DNA of 64,000 bases from Branchinecta lynchi. Lineage: Eukaryota > Arthropoda > Branchiopoda > Anostraca > Branchinectidae. A model generated the notes under the pieces. The model made no database searches, had not been told where the DNA came from, and was given only the letters and a program-made list of their open reading frames with translations. Below, one piece after another: positions 33,126-44,019 of the stretch; positions within the stretch are counted from its first letter, which is position 1, and every line of letters begins with the position of its first letter. The stretch is from positions 21,284,533-21,348,532 of the forward strand of contig JAKZAP010000001.1 in assembly GCA_023053575.1 (NCBI GenBank). The letters run 5' to 3'. Both the position numbers and the translations under genes were made by a program.

Positions 33126-34843
33126 CTACAACATCTGGACATACCCTAACTCACAATCACCGGACCAAAAGGACAGAAAAGCGATCTTTATACAGCAGTT
33201 GAGCCAAAGGCTGCAGTACCGTATTATGAAGGGGAAACATAAGAAACACAGAAGAAGTGAGGGGTCTGTGGCAGTGTTATGGAAATACTGAAACAAAGGT
33301 TCTGTTTTTACGGGTATAGTCAGGTATAGTTTCATGGTAGTTTGACTGTTTCTCTCCAGCCTCTACACCTACCAATGTGTAAAATTGGGCCTTGATTGGA
33401 AGGTGTTATTATTCTCTACATTGCTACAACCTAAAATATTTGAATTTTCGTTGAGAAGATGCAGCTTTGCCAAATGCCTTTCTTCTACCCTCCTACTGAC
33501 CATGGCCAAATTGTTTTTGCCTCACCTTCCATTTCTAATTTTCGTCTGCATCTTTTGCAGATTTACTTACGCTACCAGGTTAACCCAAACAGCTTGAGAG
33601 TGACTATTTGCGCCAAAGTTTTTCTGTTAAAAGTATTTGCATCTTTTCTGCTTTGCACAAGGCAATTCTTCAAAGGCAAAGACACAAAGTAAGACATTCG
33701 ACACAGTCTTTATTCACATAAGTTTACTAGGACCGTGGCAGGGCCATAGGGACAGTGTAGGGATAAGGCAAATAGCAAGGTCAACGGTCAAGGTACAGTA
33801 TTCTGTACTACAGGAGTGTTGCATGAAGCTGCCCTTACTATGGCACCGCCCACCCCCCAATTGGCCATGGTACATGATCCTGCCACCTTGGATCATGAAG
33901 CTGCCACCCCAGAAAAATCATGCAAATTCCAAGAAAACAGCAAATTTTGTTATTTGCAAAAGGTCAAGGAACCTCTCTGACCAAACAGCTGGCCTCTAAC
34001 TTCACCATGTAGCAAAATACTATTTTTAGCAAAGTGGGCGACTTCATGATCACTTGGGTGCCTACATTCTTTCGTGTTCTCTAGCTTAGCCTTGAGCAAT
34101 TACAAGTAAACTATGGTACCAGCAGAAAGTGAAGGTTCTAAGCTTCCTTTCAGGATACTCCACTGAATTTTATCTCAACCTTTACTCTTTTTCCCTAAGT
34201 CATTTCCCAAAAATAGGAGTTTAGGGTGGCGACTTCACACAGCACTCCTGTAAGCTACTTTCATAACTTCTTCTTCTTCAACTTATTATAGTCACTGGGA
34301 TCCAGTGACCCTCACCGAACTCTTTCTTCAGCAACTACTATACTTCAGTTTTGACGTGGTCGGACACGCCACAACACTCATCATAACTAAAACAAAACTA
34401 CGTCCCAAAAAATAAAATTTATAAGTTATAGAAACTTTGGTCCCTAGAGAGCATCAAAATTATCTAAGCCTACATTTAAGTGGGAATAAAGCACATACCA
34501 GTTTTGAAAAGCACGCAAAAGGCGACTAAAATCAGGACTTTCATTTTTGCACGTTTCGTTTCTAGTTTGTAAGCTTTGCCCGTTGCTGAGTGTTTTTAGG
34601 AAATGAAATCCCTTAAAAGTTTGAAAAAAATACGTGAACATTTAAAATTTATAAAGAATGTAGAAACTTGGAAGAAAATATGGCTTCTACGAACAATTTA
34701 CTTTATTTTTTAGTTGCCATTGGGTTTTAGCTCTATAACACAGTTTTTTTCTTTACGAAATCGCAGAGTTCGCAGGCCAAATTGAGAAGACCCACCAATT
34801 TGAATGCGAAAAACGTGCAGAGTAAAACCAAACAACAAATAAT
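33126..34843. other. Presumed 5' flank of LRPAP1
   Basis: No element was recognised. It ends in AT-rich leader sequence just before the ATG at 34844. I see no clear TATA box or CpG-rich block, so the promoter and any upstream noncoding exon remain undefined. Confidence 0.4.
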
Positions 34844-34975
34844 ATGAATATAAAACTATTTTACTTTTTAACAGTACTTTTCTGTATTCAGTCTTTCGGT
34901 AGTTGCCTTTTAGAAGAGGCAGTTGGAAAGTTTCGTTTCCAGAAGCTCAATCTTGTTTGGGAAAAAGCATCCAAG
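34844..34975 (+). CDS. LRPAP1: LRPAP1 exon 1: signal peptide and start of domain 1
   Basis: RAP is an ER chaperone that binds LDL-receptor family proteins and stops early ligand binding. Residues 1-44. A short start (MNIK) is followed by a hydrophobic core (LFYFLTVLFCI) and a likely cleavage site after about GSC at residues 19-21. The first RAP helix then reads KFRFQKLNLVWEKASK, the family's conserved F-R-x-x-K-x-N-x-x-W-x-K-A pattern. The donor is AAG|GTAAAC, phase 0, joining to 37828. The ATG at 34844 is the only one in frame that gives a signal peptide. Confidence 0.88.
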
Positions 34976-35048
34976 GTAAACTGGTAAAGGCTGTCTGGCT
35001 GGTTAAATGAAAAGACCAGTTGAGTCTGGTCACCTGGAGAGTTCCCCT

Positions 35049-35749
35049 CAGTCTAGTACACTAACCCCATTTCAGGCATGGTGCTCAAACGTTTAGCACC
35101 ATGCCTGAGTGCTAGACGTTCAAGCACTGTACCTTCGATTTCATGTATGGTGCATGGATTTCAGTATACAGTGCATACAGAAAAAACACAGTTTCTGTCA
35201 TCACAACTGAGCACCGGCTCGGACAGGGCTGAAATTACTACCATGAATTAGAGAAATCAAAGACAATCCTTTATATATTTTTCACAACAAAAACAAAAAG
35301 GCTCTAATGATGATGGAGATGAAAAACTTAACAGCACCCTATCTATTTTCCATGTATTTTCCCTATCTATTCCCCAAGAGCCAATATTCTGGTTGGCTGC
35401 TAGGTAGAAAAAGCGGAGGCACAGGACACTTTGCATGCAAAACCCTTGACTATGTAGAAAAGGAAATAAGGTTTTTCACATCTGTCATCAGCCAAGTCCT
35501 TTTGTTTTTGTTGTGAAAAATATATAAAGGATTGTCTTTGATTTCTCTAATTCATGGTAGTAATTTCAGCCCTGTCCGAGCTGGTGCTCAGTTGTCATGA
35601 CAGAAACTGTGTTTTTGATGTATGCACTGTATACTGAAATCCATGCACCATACATGAAATCCAAGGTACAGTGCTTGAACGTCTAGCACCCAGGCATGGT
35701 GCTAGAGGTTTGAGCACCGTGCCTGAAAAGGGGCTAGTGTACTAGACTG
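35049..35749. mobile_element. hAT-like foldback element in LRPAP1 intron 1
   Basis: The ends CAGTCTAGTACACTA and TAGTGTACTAGACTG are flanked by a perfect 8-bp duplication GTTCCCCT (35041-35048 and 35750-35757). The arms are about 251 bp each (35049-35300 and 35499-35749) and nearly perfect complements around a 198-bp loop. Each arm holds its own hairpin (AGGCATGGTGCT / AGCACCATGCCT). The 8-bp duplication points to hAT. No transposase. Confidence 0.9.
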
Positions 35750-36297
35750 GTTCCCCTGAGTAAAGGGATGTTTTCGCATTCATGGCTGTAGAGCTAACTG
35801 GGTGGTCCCTTCCACACGAAAATGAGACAATCGGTCAGGTATTGAACAGCTGAGGAAGATGGGATCCACCCATGTGAAATTCTGTTCAGCTGGATTGGAG
35901 CAAATGAGTGGAACTTCCACATTTTTCTGTCATCAATCTGTGCAGTCCTTTTTTTCTATCCTTGTTCAGCTCAACGCTGCGCTCAGAGCGGTGTTAAATG
36001 GGTCTATCAAGCTGGATGTCCCGTTCACTTGTTCATCCATACATGTCAAAGACAAAAAGGTTGATGCCATCAATGCAAAAATGTCTATGGAGGTAGACGG
36101 GACCAGAGCCATCAACACAAAACGTTACCCCTAAGGAAGTCTCTCATCCAATACTAGATAATCCCCTCAGTACACAAATATGGGCATGAGCAGATTGCAA
36201 TCTAGGAAGTTTTCATTTTGCCACTTTTATATATAATTGTCAAATTTTAAAAACCATCCTGACCTACCCCAGCCTGCTCTGTAGCACAAACCGCTCT

Positions 36298-36385
36298 GTG
36301 GCTCTGAAGCTCAGTGGTATAGCACTGGCCTAGAACGCCAACAGTTCTTGGTTCCAATCCCGGCTGAGGAGCACTTTTTCTTTCA
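36298..36385 (+). repeat. tRNA-derived SINE head
   Basis: The A-box-like GAAGCTCAGTGGTATAGCAC and the B box GGTTCCAATCC are spaced as in a tRNA. They are followed by TTTTTCTTTCAGTTCACTA, a tail also found after the tRNA-like unit at 62935. The acceptor stem pairs poorly, so it is not a working tRNA. It lies in LRPAP1 intron 1. Confidence 0.6.
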
Positions 36386-36879
36386 GTTCACTATTATAGT
36401 CCCATCACTCTTCTTGGCGAAAACCTCAAATATCACTATGAGCATGCACAAAAAAAATTTCAAGCCAGAAACTGCCCTGAGCTCAAGAAAGCTGTGGGCC
36501 TGCTTCAAGCAGGCTTTAGTTCTCACAGTGCATGCTTAGATCTATCAAAGATTTCTAAACTGTTTGGTATTTTTTCTTCACTTTCTTTTTTTCTGAGTAG
36601 CCTACAGTAGGCTACAGTAAAGGACTATAGGGGAGATAGGACAAGCAGCAGATGGGACATGGTACCTCTGTGAAGAAAGTTTTTATACAAAATTTTGCAA
36701 GAATTAGAATGATGCACCATCGAAAGAAGACCTGGCTTCTATGAAACAAGTTATGAACAGTTTGTTGGAAGATGATGAATGTTTTTTGTCTTAAGCAGTT
36801 TTCTTTTGGCTAGAATAATGCCCAGTGGTTGACCTACATTTGCCTCTGATGATACAAATGTGAACTTATGCGGAAATCT

Positions 36880-37075
36880 ACCTGCTTGGGTACCTTGGGA
36901 CACATTTTGTCCATTGTGTCCCAGGATACCCTCAAGGGGATACTGTCTAGTTGACCATAGGTTCGTAATAAATGGAACTTATTTAAAAAAAAAAAAAAAA
37001 AAAGGGAACTGTGTCCCTAGTACCCTTAAGCATGTCCCAGAGTACCCAGGGAGTAGGGTACTCTGGGATGGAAGT
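36880..37075. mobile_element. Foldback remnant with two hairpins
   Basis: The left hairpin arms are at 36886-36904 (TTGGGTACCTTGGGACACA) and 36915-36935. The right hairpin has perfect 13-bp arms (TCCCAGAGTACCC at 37035-37047, complement at 37056-37068). The two hairpins share GGGTACYYTGGGA motifs and flank a poly(A) tract at about 36983-37002. Lies in intron 1. Confidence 0.55.
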
Positions 37076-37544
37076 CGAGGATTAGGAAAATTGTTGATAC
37101 CAAAAAGATTGACCAAGTAATAATCTACAAAAAATCTGGAAAAAAGTGGAGCAATTCCGCCTAACTGGGTAGCAAACTCATGCAATTTGTCTAAAGCATT
37201 CTCAAGATATCCGATACGCTCTTAAACATGACCAGGGTACTCACATCTCCCCTAGGTATATTACTTTGGTATTTGACCAACTTGCCTCAAACGAAGAAGC
37301 CCACCAAAGGAAATAAATAGTTACGGCATAATGTCTATGACTTCTGATACTACTATTTGTAAAAATTATTTTCGAGTCTATTGTCATCTCTACCCATCCA
37401 CATTTTTACTGAGTAGATTCTTTTACTCCTGAATATGGGAATATCCTGATCAACAGAGTTAATTAAACTACTGTGATGATGCCCCTATTATGGGGGATGG
37501 TGCCCTACCTACACTCGGGCTAACCTAAAGGGGCAAAACCTTTC

Positions 37545-37640
37545 ATTCCGTTTGTTGTGACTTCAGAGTTCAGATGGATAGAGCAATTGCTTGGAATACC
37601 AGAGTACATGCTTAGTCTGAGTCTTTGTCCAGTGCAGGTC
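37545..37640 (+). repeat. Degenerate tRNA-like segment
   Basis: It has an A-box-like AGTTCAGATGGATAGAGCA and, about 40 bases on, a weak B-box-like TAGTCTGAGTC. It reads as a worn tRNA-derived SINE or tRNA pseudogene. Confidence 0.35.
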
Positions 37641-37827
37641 AAGTGCCTAGTACAACCCTATAGAGTAGCAATCAGTTCTGGGTTTTAGGAAACCTAAAGC
37701 ACATCTAAGACCCTTATCTTGCAACCAGTGAAAATGTAAACAGAAGTATTTCATTATTTTCATTGTAGTTTGTTTTAAGTAAACCCCTGTGTCGAAATTT
37801 TCTTTTTATCTTCTCTTTTTACTCCAG

Positions 37828-37969
37828 AGACTTTCGGAACCTAAACTAAAGATCCTCTACAGTGATCTTAAGGTCCAGGAGAAAGAAGAGACCACTTTGA
37901 AAAGAGCAATTGCGGAAGGCTTAGACAAAGATGGATTGAAAGAAGCAGTAGTACGGAAGAGGTTGAAAG
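37828..37969 (+). CDS. LRPAP1: LRPAP1 exon 2: domain 1
   Basis: Residues 45-91 plus the first base of codon 92. It reads RLSEPKLKILYSDLKVQEK and then GLDKDGLKEAVVRKRLK. This follows the domain 1 pattern of RAP, where the L-x-x-L-x-x-D-L-K-x-Q-E block and the GLD-x-DG loop are conserved. The acceptor is CTCCAG|AGACTT (phase 0) and the donor AAAG|GTAAGA (phase 1). The reading stays open past the donor, so the exon end is fixed by the splice site and by the join to exon 3. Confidence 0.92.
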
Positions 37970-38011
37970 GTAAGACTGGTGGAGGATCGTCAATCCAGAA
38001 CGATAGACGCA

Positions 38012-38288
38012 CAGAGCCTCGTTTTTGTTGCATGCTGCAGGTCCACTTCTGGGCCGATTCCGGGCTGATTCTTTCTACATCCGTTTTTGCACTGCAGCGC
38101 TTCCGAGGAAGACGGCAGCGCTTCTCGAAAATCACGCACTTGCTCACCGACCAAGTCCGTGCTTCCCTGCAAGATGCTGCAGCGCTGCCGCTTCAACCAA
38201 GAAGAAAGTGAATCCAAAAAGGCATATTGTGCAAAAGCAGAGAAGTGCTGCAGCAGCGATGCGTCGATTGGAACAAAAACGAGGCTCA
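38012..38288. mobile_element. MITE with CAGAGCCTCGTTTTTGTT ends
   Basis: The left end CAGAGCCTCGTTTTTGTT and the right end AACAAAAACGAGGCTCAG are inverted with one or two mismatches, and GCAG-rich subterminal motifs are mirrored. About 277 bp, in LRPAP1 intron 2. The target duplication is unclear. Confidence 0.7.
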
Positions 38289-38319
38289 GATAGTTCTCCT
38301 TAAGATTCTGTTGGAAAGG

Positions 38320-38666
38320 CAGAGGCATTACTAGCTAAAATCTTTGGGTTTGGCAATGTGTTTACCGACTAGCTGGTCATTTTTACCGACTGTTTTCGCA
38401 GAAAAAAACGACTGTGTTCATGAAAAAAAATGACCGTTTTGACGAATAATCGACTGATTTTAAGAAAAAACTACAGTTATTAATGTTAAATCGACTGCTT
38501 TTACGAAAAACCGACTGTTTTAAAGAAAAATTGATTGTTTCTAACAAAAGAATCGACTGTTTTTACGAAAATCGCGGCGCTTCGCCCAGACTCTGCTATT
38601 TTTTACAGACCTGCTGACAACATTGGGGGGGGGGGGGTGTCCCCTCCTCCATACGTGACGCCCCTG
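38320..38666. mobile_element. hAT family member with CGACTGTTTT array
   Basis: The right end TACGTGACGCCCCTG matches the 16128-18042 element and the left end CAGAGGCATTACTAGC is a mutated version of CAGGGGCGTCACTAGC. The interior is a tandem of about 25-40-bp units (CGACTGTTTTTACGAAAA), different from the arrays in the larger element. The flanks GGAAAGG and GGTAAGGT are only roughly alike. Lies in intron 2. Confidence 0.7.
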
Positions 38667-39778
38667 GGTAAGGTGTAAATATAACAATGCCAAAGAGATA
38701 TCAGTCCGCGATGTTTGTCCTTACCTTCGCAGTCTGGATAGTATTTTACTGTTGGGAGGTACACATAAGACTTCCACAGTATGAGTTAAAAGGCTTATTT
38801 TACTCCAATCACAAAATTTTGAACGACTGGTGTAGCTGGAGGAAAGATTAGCAGCATTTGCTGTTTCAGCATACGTTTATTCTCATGTAGTATCTGTCCC
38901 ATAGATTCCCTTCAACACTTTCAATGTCTGCGATTTAATCAATTCCATTTTCAAATTGCAATAGTCGAAATTTCGGGCTTTCTGTTGGTTCTTCCGGACC
39001 ATCAACACTCCTATGTCAACCCTCTAGTCAATTGTCTTGGTAAGTTTGATCCCCTGTCATCTTTCAGGGCTTAACAAATTGGGGCTTAGTTGTCCATCCG
39101 AGTCATAAGAAATCTAAATTGAGATTGCATGTGCGCCTACTGCATTTTCTTCTCTAAACCTAAGAAATATGGCTGAGACAGAAAGAAGAATCGACAAGCC
39201 TTTGAAATTAGTTTGCGTGTATTTTCAACTAGTTGCCACTTTGGGGATTTTGTGTTTCACGGCATTTTCCTCACAGTGGACTGACGCGGACAAAGTGCAT
39301 AGGCTTGTAAGATTAGTGCCTACAGGACGCGATTTTTTTTTCTGCTTGCGAATTGATACGGGACGCGAATCGACACGAAACTGCGGGCGGGAATTTTGTG
39401 GAGTGACGACGCGGATTTTTTCCGCTCCGCTATGCCGAATTCGCCTGGCGAACGCGAATTGTTGTTCTGTGGGCCCACAGTTTAAGACTAGTTCTCTTAT
39501 CTGCCGTATTTGGTGATGTAAACAAGAAGCAAGTGGGAAGAGCGGTTGAGATTGGACATTTTGGGATCAGTTCTGCTAATAAAGAATGGCTGGGGAGAAT
39601 AAATGAGGTTGAAAGCTTTGCTACCAAGGGGGCTCTGGCTTATTGAATCGCTGTCTTCTGTCTTCTATTTGGTTGCAGTGTAGTTTTTCTCATATCCCTT
39701 GTGGAGCATGGATTCGATTCTGTCAGTGCGAGGATGCTCTCTTTCAGCCACTAGAAATTGTCTTCTGGCTAATTTCAG

Positions 39779-39952
39779 GAATCCTTACGAGATTTGGACT
39801 TGCTGAGCACTTCGAAGAAAATGAAAGTCCGAGCAAAGAATCGCGTTATGGCGAATTTAATGAAGCTTCTGATGATCACCTGAACAAAGCTCTCTTCAAA
39901 GACAAGAAACTCGGGAAGTTGTGGATGAAAGCAGAAAAATCAGGCTTTTCAG
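39779..39952 (+). CDS. LRPAP1: LRPAP1 exon 3: end of domain 1, linker, start of domain 2
   Basis: Residues 92 (split) to 149 plus the first base of codon 150. GILTRFGL joins to exon 2 as RKRLKGILTRFGL, as in the RAP pattern N-x-I-L-x-K-Y-G-L. An acidic, variable linker follows, and then domain 2 begins with FKDKKLGKLWMKAEKSGFS. The acceptor is TTTCAG|GAATCC. The donor that keeps frame with exon 4 is TCAG|GCACGT, a GC donor. The nearest GT site would shift the frame. Confidence 0.88.
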
Positions 39953-41572
39953 GCACGTACTTTACTTGTTTATTTCTTCCGGAAACAGTCTCTGGAATGC
40001 GAGAGCCTGACGCCGCGTCGGTTCGAAGAGTCGGCGGCACCGAGGGGTAGGCACGCCGCTGGTTGCACTTTAGCACCATATAATTTCAGTAGTTATGAAA
40101 CTTGTACGTAAGGAATAACAAGTTAGGAAAGTTAATATTTCAGACATCCCTATTCTTCATTTAAAATGAACACATGCTGAAACGGTAAAGAGCAGGAAAA
40201 GTTGTATAAAATCCCTGAAAACAGGGATATAGTCCCTATTTTCTTCTAAAACCGGGTAATGTTCCTGTGGAAGCAACTGCCAAACGACGGAGGTAGTGCT
40301 AGACGCTTACAGGACAGGAACTAATTCCTGGTTGGCATTCTTTTACATTACATAACTCCATGTAAAATCGATTTTTACAAAAGCGTAGGCTACACAGGTG
40401 CAAAACAAAACCATCAAAAACAAACCAGAGCAGTCTCAACAACCTGACTATAGTAGCTGCTTTACTGAAATTGTAGCTACTGTCTTGCTGGCAAAAAATA
40501 TGTTCTGAAACTTGGTTGGTATTCTGACGTTGAGTTGAGTGATTGAACTATCTTATTCGGAGGCTGGTGGTAGGCTAGCTTGGGCATAGAGTAACACTGG
40601 CTATCTCGGTATAAGTTCAAGCAAAATTCAAATCAGAAGTCTTGATTAACCTTCAGTATGACGTTCCATGCGTTGGACGGAAGCTACTGGAATATAGTTT
40701 ATACTTGCCTTCTTCACTAAATTCGTCAGTGCCCACAAAGTGAAAAAGTAAAAAAATAAACTCCGGATTGTAACGTGATGTAGTTTAGGCATAACTCTGT
40801 GTAATAATTTCTTCATTACAACACAAGCACAAGAATGCATAAAATATGTTATGCAAACGCCGAAACACAAGCGAATTGCCGCCGCCGATGTGTCGGCGAT
40901 CGGCGCACCACCGTTTCGAGGTCCGTTTTAGCTGTTTCAGTATCAGCGTAACTCATCGATATTCGGCGCGGCGTCGGGGTCTAATCAATACCCCTTTGCT
41001 GTTATGCCTTTATCACACATACTAAGTTATATTCGGTACTGATGTAATGTTTGTAGAAGTTGTTGTTCCAATATGTGAGTATAGAGTATTGCAGCGATAG
41101 TCTTTTGAAGGATGCCTGAACCGAGGATCTTAAAGCATGATACTCTTGGCTTGAACATGTAATAACATTCGTTAATCGTTGACAATTCCTCATTATGATT
41201 TAAAGGTAAAAAAAAAGAACCGGCTTGTTGTTTACTTGTTGTAGATCACGACAGTATACCGAACAAAGCTCTCTCCGTACCGTTCATGTATTGGTCAATG
41301 GGAGTTGATTTGTGAGGTTTGGGCTAATTAAAGGACTTGTCTTACCTATATGCTAATACTGATGCAACCTTCTTCCATAATCGCCCCATCAACTCTCAGA
41401 CTCGGAGACCCGAATTTCATAGAAGGGACTTGCAGAAAGCTTAAAACAGCCAACGCCGTTGCTGTTTTGTTAGAAGCAGAGCTTAGTCTTAGAATATTTA
41501 ACCATTCTAAAACACCGGAACTTGAAGAGTAAAGAAGTGGTCGCTGCTTTGAAGTTTTTGTTGACGCATGAG

Positions 41573-41724
41573 CAGGCCCGTATCCAGGAATTTTGTTCGT
41601 GGGGGGGGGGGGGGGGGGGGGGGGGAGTTGCCTACCTGTCGGACAAAAAAGACATAGATCAGAAGGAAAAGCCTATAGAAATGACTATTTTTAAGTGTTT
41701 CGGGGGGGGGGGGTGACGGCCTTT
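41573..41724. mobile_element. hAT-like MITE with long G tract
   Basis: A 152-bp insertion beginning CAGGCCCGTATCC and ending GTGACGGCCTTT, flanked by a perfect 8-bp duplication CGCATGAG (41565-41572 and 41725-41732). It contains a run of 25 G at 41601-41625 and another G run near 41702. Lies in LRPAP1 intron 3. Confidence 0.8.
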
Positions 41725-41741
41725 CGCATGAGCGTGACTGA

Positions 41742-42045
41742 AAGCGTGTTGCACCCCTCTAACAGTAGTAACCATTAGTTACTATTTTCGTTGCAGCCTC
41801 GTAAAAAGTTACTACGCTGACCGTTCTAACCTTCTCGAAATAGTTATTAATAGTAACTATTTGCTTACATGCTCGAGAGCGTAGTAAGTGTGGGAACTAC
41901 GCATCTCTGTAACGTGATTGCTCGGATTGGTCCGTGGCATGATATTCTGCTGGAAAATAGAAAAAGCGTTCCAGCCTTGACGGCAAAAAGCCAGAATTCG
42001 TGACGTCAGGCGTAGTAACTATGGTAAGTAGGAAATAACACGCTC
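41742..42045. mobile_element. PIF/Harbinger-like MITE in intron 3
   Basis: 304 bp. The left end AAGCGTGTTGCACCC and the right end AACACGCTC are flanked by a 3-bp duplication TGA. It shares AGTTACTA subterminal palindromes and the CTGGAAAATAGAAAAA..CCAGCCTTGACGG block with copies at 22485 and 54353. It ends 91 bp before the acceptor of exon 4. Confidence 0.85.
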
Positions 42046-42136
42046 TGAACCTCCGCCGTATCAGTAGCCTTTTGTCGTCCTTACTGGTTCTCCTTGGTAC
42101 ACGGGACCTCCTAGCTTAGATCCTTCTTCTTTCTAG

Positions 42137-42244
42137 AGATGGAGCTTAAGGCCTTGAGAGAGGAATTCCTTCACCACCAGGAGAAAGTTGACGAGTATTA
42201 CTCAATCTTAGAGCGAAAGATGTCTTCTAGCAATCCAGATCAGA
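42137..42244 (+). CDS. LRPAP1: LRPAP1 exon 4: domain 2
   Basis: Residue 150 (split, completed as E) to 185 plus the first base of codon 186. It reads MELKALREEFLHHQEKVDEY then YSILERK, the most strongly conserved RAP stretch (L-x-x-E-F-x-H-H-x-E-K-V-x-E-Y). The acceptor is TTTCTAG|AG and the donor is CAGA|GTAAGT, phase 1. The ATG inside the exon is not a start; the reading enters from exon 3. Confidence 0.93.
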
Positions 42245-42379
42245 GTAAGTTTCAATTTACTTTGTCGTTTTTATTTATTACTCGTTCAAACCGAGGTCCG
42301 GCCAAAGCCGACTGCGAATCAAATTTGAAAAAAAAATCCGGATAATTCAGCTTTTCTTTGCAACAGCAATACTTGGGCA

Positions 42380-42480
42380 TTTCTTGGCAAGGCTTCACGT
42401 CCGCTTGTTGGTGGATGAAACGGCCCTTTCCAAACAGTTCCGAAATATGGCTGGAGCAGATCTTAGCTGACTTACCTGTT
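42380..42480 (+). repeat. Degenerate copy of the hammerhead-like segment
   Basis: CCGAAATATGGCTG..GATCTTAGCTGAC parallels CCGAAATATCGCTG..AATCATAGCTGAC at 28031-28061, but the CUGANGA box is lost (GGATGAA). A worn relative in intron 4. Confidence 0.5.
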
Positions 42481-42952
42481 TAGCGTCATTCTTATATATT
42501 TGTTATATTTTTACTAGCTCTCACATTTGGAAATATTCATTGGCTACATTAGCTCGATTTTCATCTGTGGGCCATTGAATACATCCAGGAACCAATGTTG
42601 GGACAGGTACTTCAAATTTGTAGTAAGTCTTAACTATTGACTTCCAAGATTGTACTCAAGTATCAAGTTTTAAGTACCCGACAACAAGTGTACTTAAGTA
42701 GTACTTCGAGTACTGCACGTTGAGCGAACACAGTTTTTTTTTAACCATTGAATGGAGCTCCAGCCATCTAATAGTATCCTTACCAAGGTGCAGCGTACTC
42801 CACATATTGCCCGATTTTCATCAGTTTTTTTCTGATGGCTTTTCATTGATGGATAAACGCTGCCGAAAAAACTTTCCATTGTGCAAATCGATATGATATA
42901 AGCAGAATGTACTTGAGATAGTACTTGTAAGTATTTGTAGTTGAAGCCTTAA

Positions 42953-43402
42953 AGGGCACCTGAATGAAGAGTACCGAGTATTATCCCTATCTGTGTGATT
43001 TCCGTTAACATTGCCTGCAGAAAACCCAATCCAAATACGAAATAGTGTTTCCAAGCTATGATTTTTGTTCCATTTGCATCTGTCCTTATTTCAGTACCGA
43101 ACAATTTAGAAATGAACAAATGTCTCCAGTCGTTCCTTCTTCTAGAATATTTTTTAACCAGTTAAGCCCAAACGCTTATCTAGAAGAAATTCCAATACGA
43201 TCCGGCCAGTGCTGCACAAGATTTGAATGAATTGCGCTTTTTGTCTTGGAGTCTGCATTTGCAAACCTCTAGAAACGAACATCCCTATTTTGAAAACGTC
43301 ACGCTCAGGAGAAGAATGCTCTCCGTGACCATATCTGCAAATGTATTCTCCATGGTGTGTTCAAGTATGGTTTCATTGTTCAGGCAAGTGTTCAGGTGTC
43401 TT
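42953..43402. mobile_element. piggyBac-like TTAA element, copy 1
   Basis: About 450 bp between TTAA at 42949-42952 and TTAA at 43403-43406. The terminal inverted repeat is AGG(G/A)CACCTGAA. It is roughly 90% alike to 50531-50967. TTAA duplication is the piggyBac signature. No transposase. Lies in LRPAP1 intron 4. Confidence 0.8.
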
Positions 43403-43577
43403 TTAAGTACCTAGTTATTTTATTTAAGAAATCAATCAATCACTCATTACACTTTTCCCGGACGATTTTTTTGGACATTAAATATACAGCAAGAAAAAGC
43501 CTGAGAGAAAGGGGGCTCGTCGGTCTCTTGTCCTGGCAGATGACACAGACCAACTTTCATCAAAATGCTGTATGCTA

Positions 43578-43747
43578 CACTGTAAAAAGTCCCTCCGAGT
43601 AAGGATTAAAGTTAACTGCAGTATTTGCTACTGGGATTAATCTTATCTCTACTGAGATAAGATTAATCCGAATTAGAGACAAGGCTATCTTTTTAGAGAC
43701 AAGATTAATCCCAGCAGCAAATACTGCAAGATTTTTTTTTTTACATG
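43578..43747. mobile_element. MITE with CACTGTAAAAA end, copy 1
   Basis: It starts CACTGTAAAAAG. Inside, a 33-bp inverted repeat (TGCAGTATTTGCT..GGGATTAATCTT on the left and its complement on the right) surrounds a second small palindrome. The right end is T-rich and slightly disrupted. A sister copy is at 53980-54136. Lies in intron 4. Confidence 0.75.
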
Positions 43748-43870
43748 GCAGTCAACTTTCTTTTTATATATTTTAGGGAAATAAACTCTGTTAAACCAAA
43801 GGCCAACGGACCAACTAAGGATAGTCATAGGGCTAGCACTTATCTCCTCACTGTAACTTTAAAAAGTAAA
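43745..43870 (-). pseudogene. LINE C-terminal relic
   Basis: It is homologous to 48150-48250: both share AGGGAAATAAACT(C/G)TGTTAAACC and a GTCATAGGGCTA block, which in the minus sense belong to the region downstream of a LINE zinc knuckle. Too worn to give a useful protein. Confidence 0.5.
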
Positions 43871-43961
43871 AGTAGAATAGTTTCACATGCTCTCACCGAT
43901 TCGACGACCAGATTCCTAGTTCGAATTCCGCGCCAATGACTGTATTTTTTTTTCACTTTAG

Positions 43962-44019
43962 ATTCACTGGACAACAACTTGGATGAGTCACAAGGGAAGG
44001 AGGTGGAAGATGTAATACG
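43962..44019 (+). CDS. LRPAP1: LRPAP1 exon 5: linker into domain 2 helix 3
   Basis: A 58-base exon giving residues 186 (completed as N) to 204 plus two bases of codon 205. It reads SLDNNLDESQGKEVEDVI, a short acidic linker. The acceptor is ACTTTAG|ATTCAC and the donor ACG|GTAAAT, phase 2. The frame agreement at both ends (A+AT and CG+G) is what supports this small exon; by sequence alone it is not distinctive. Confidence 0.82.

Noticed and set aside
38025..38303. Overlapping ORFs in LRPAP1 intron 2
   Set aside because: They lie within a MITE with CAGAGCCTCG ends and continue past the exon 2 donor only because the intron happens to be open.
42949..43054. Extra LRPAP1 exon in intron 4
   Set aside because: Short frames there belong to the TTAA element repeated at 50531; the phase of exons 4 and 5 already joins without another exon.
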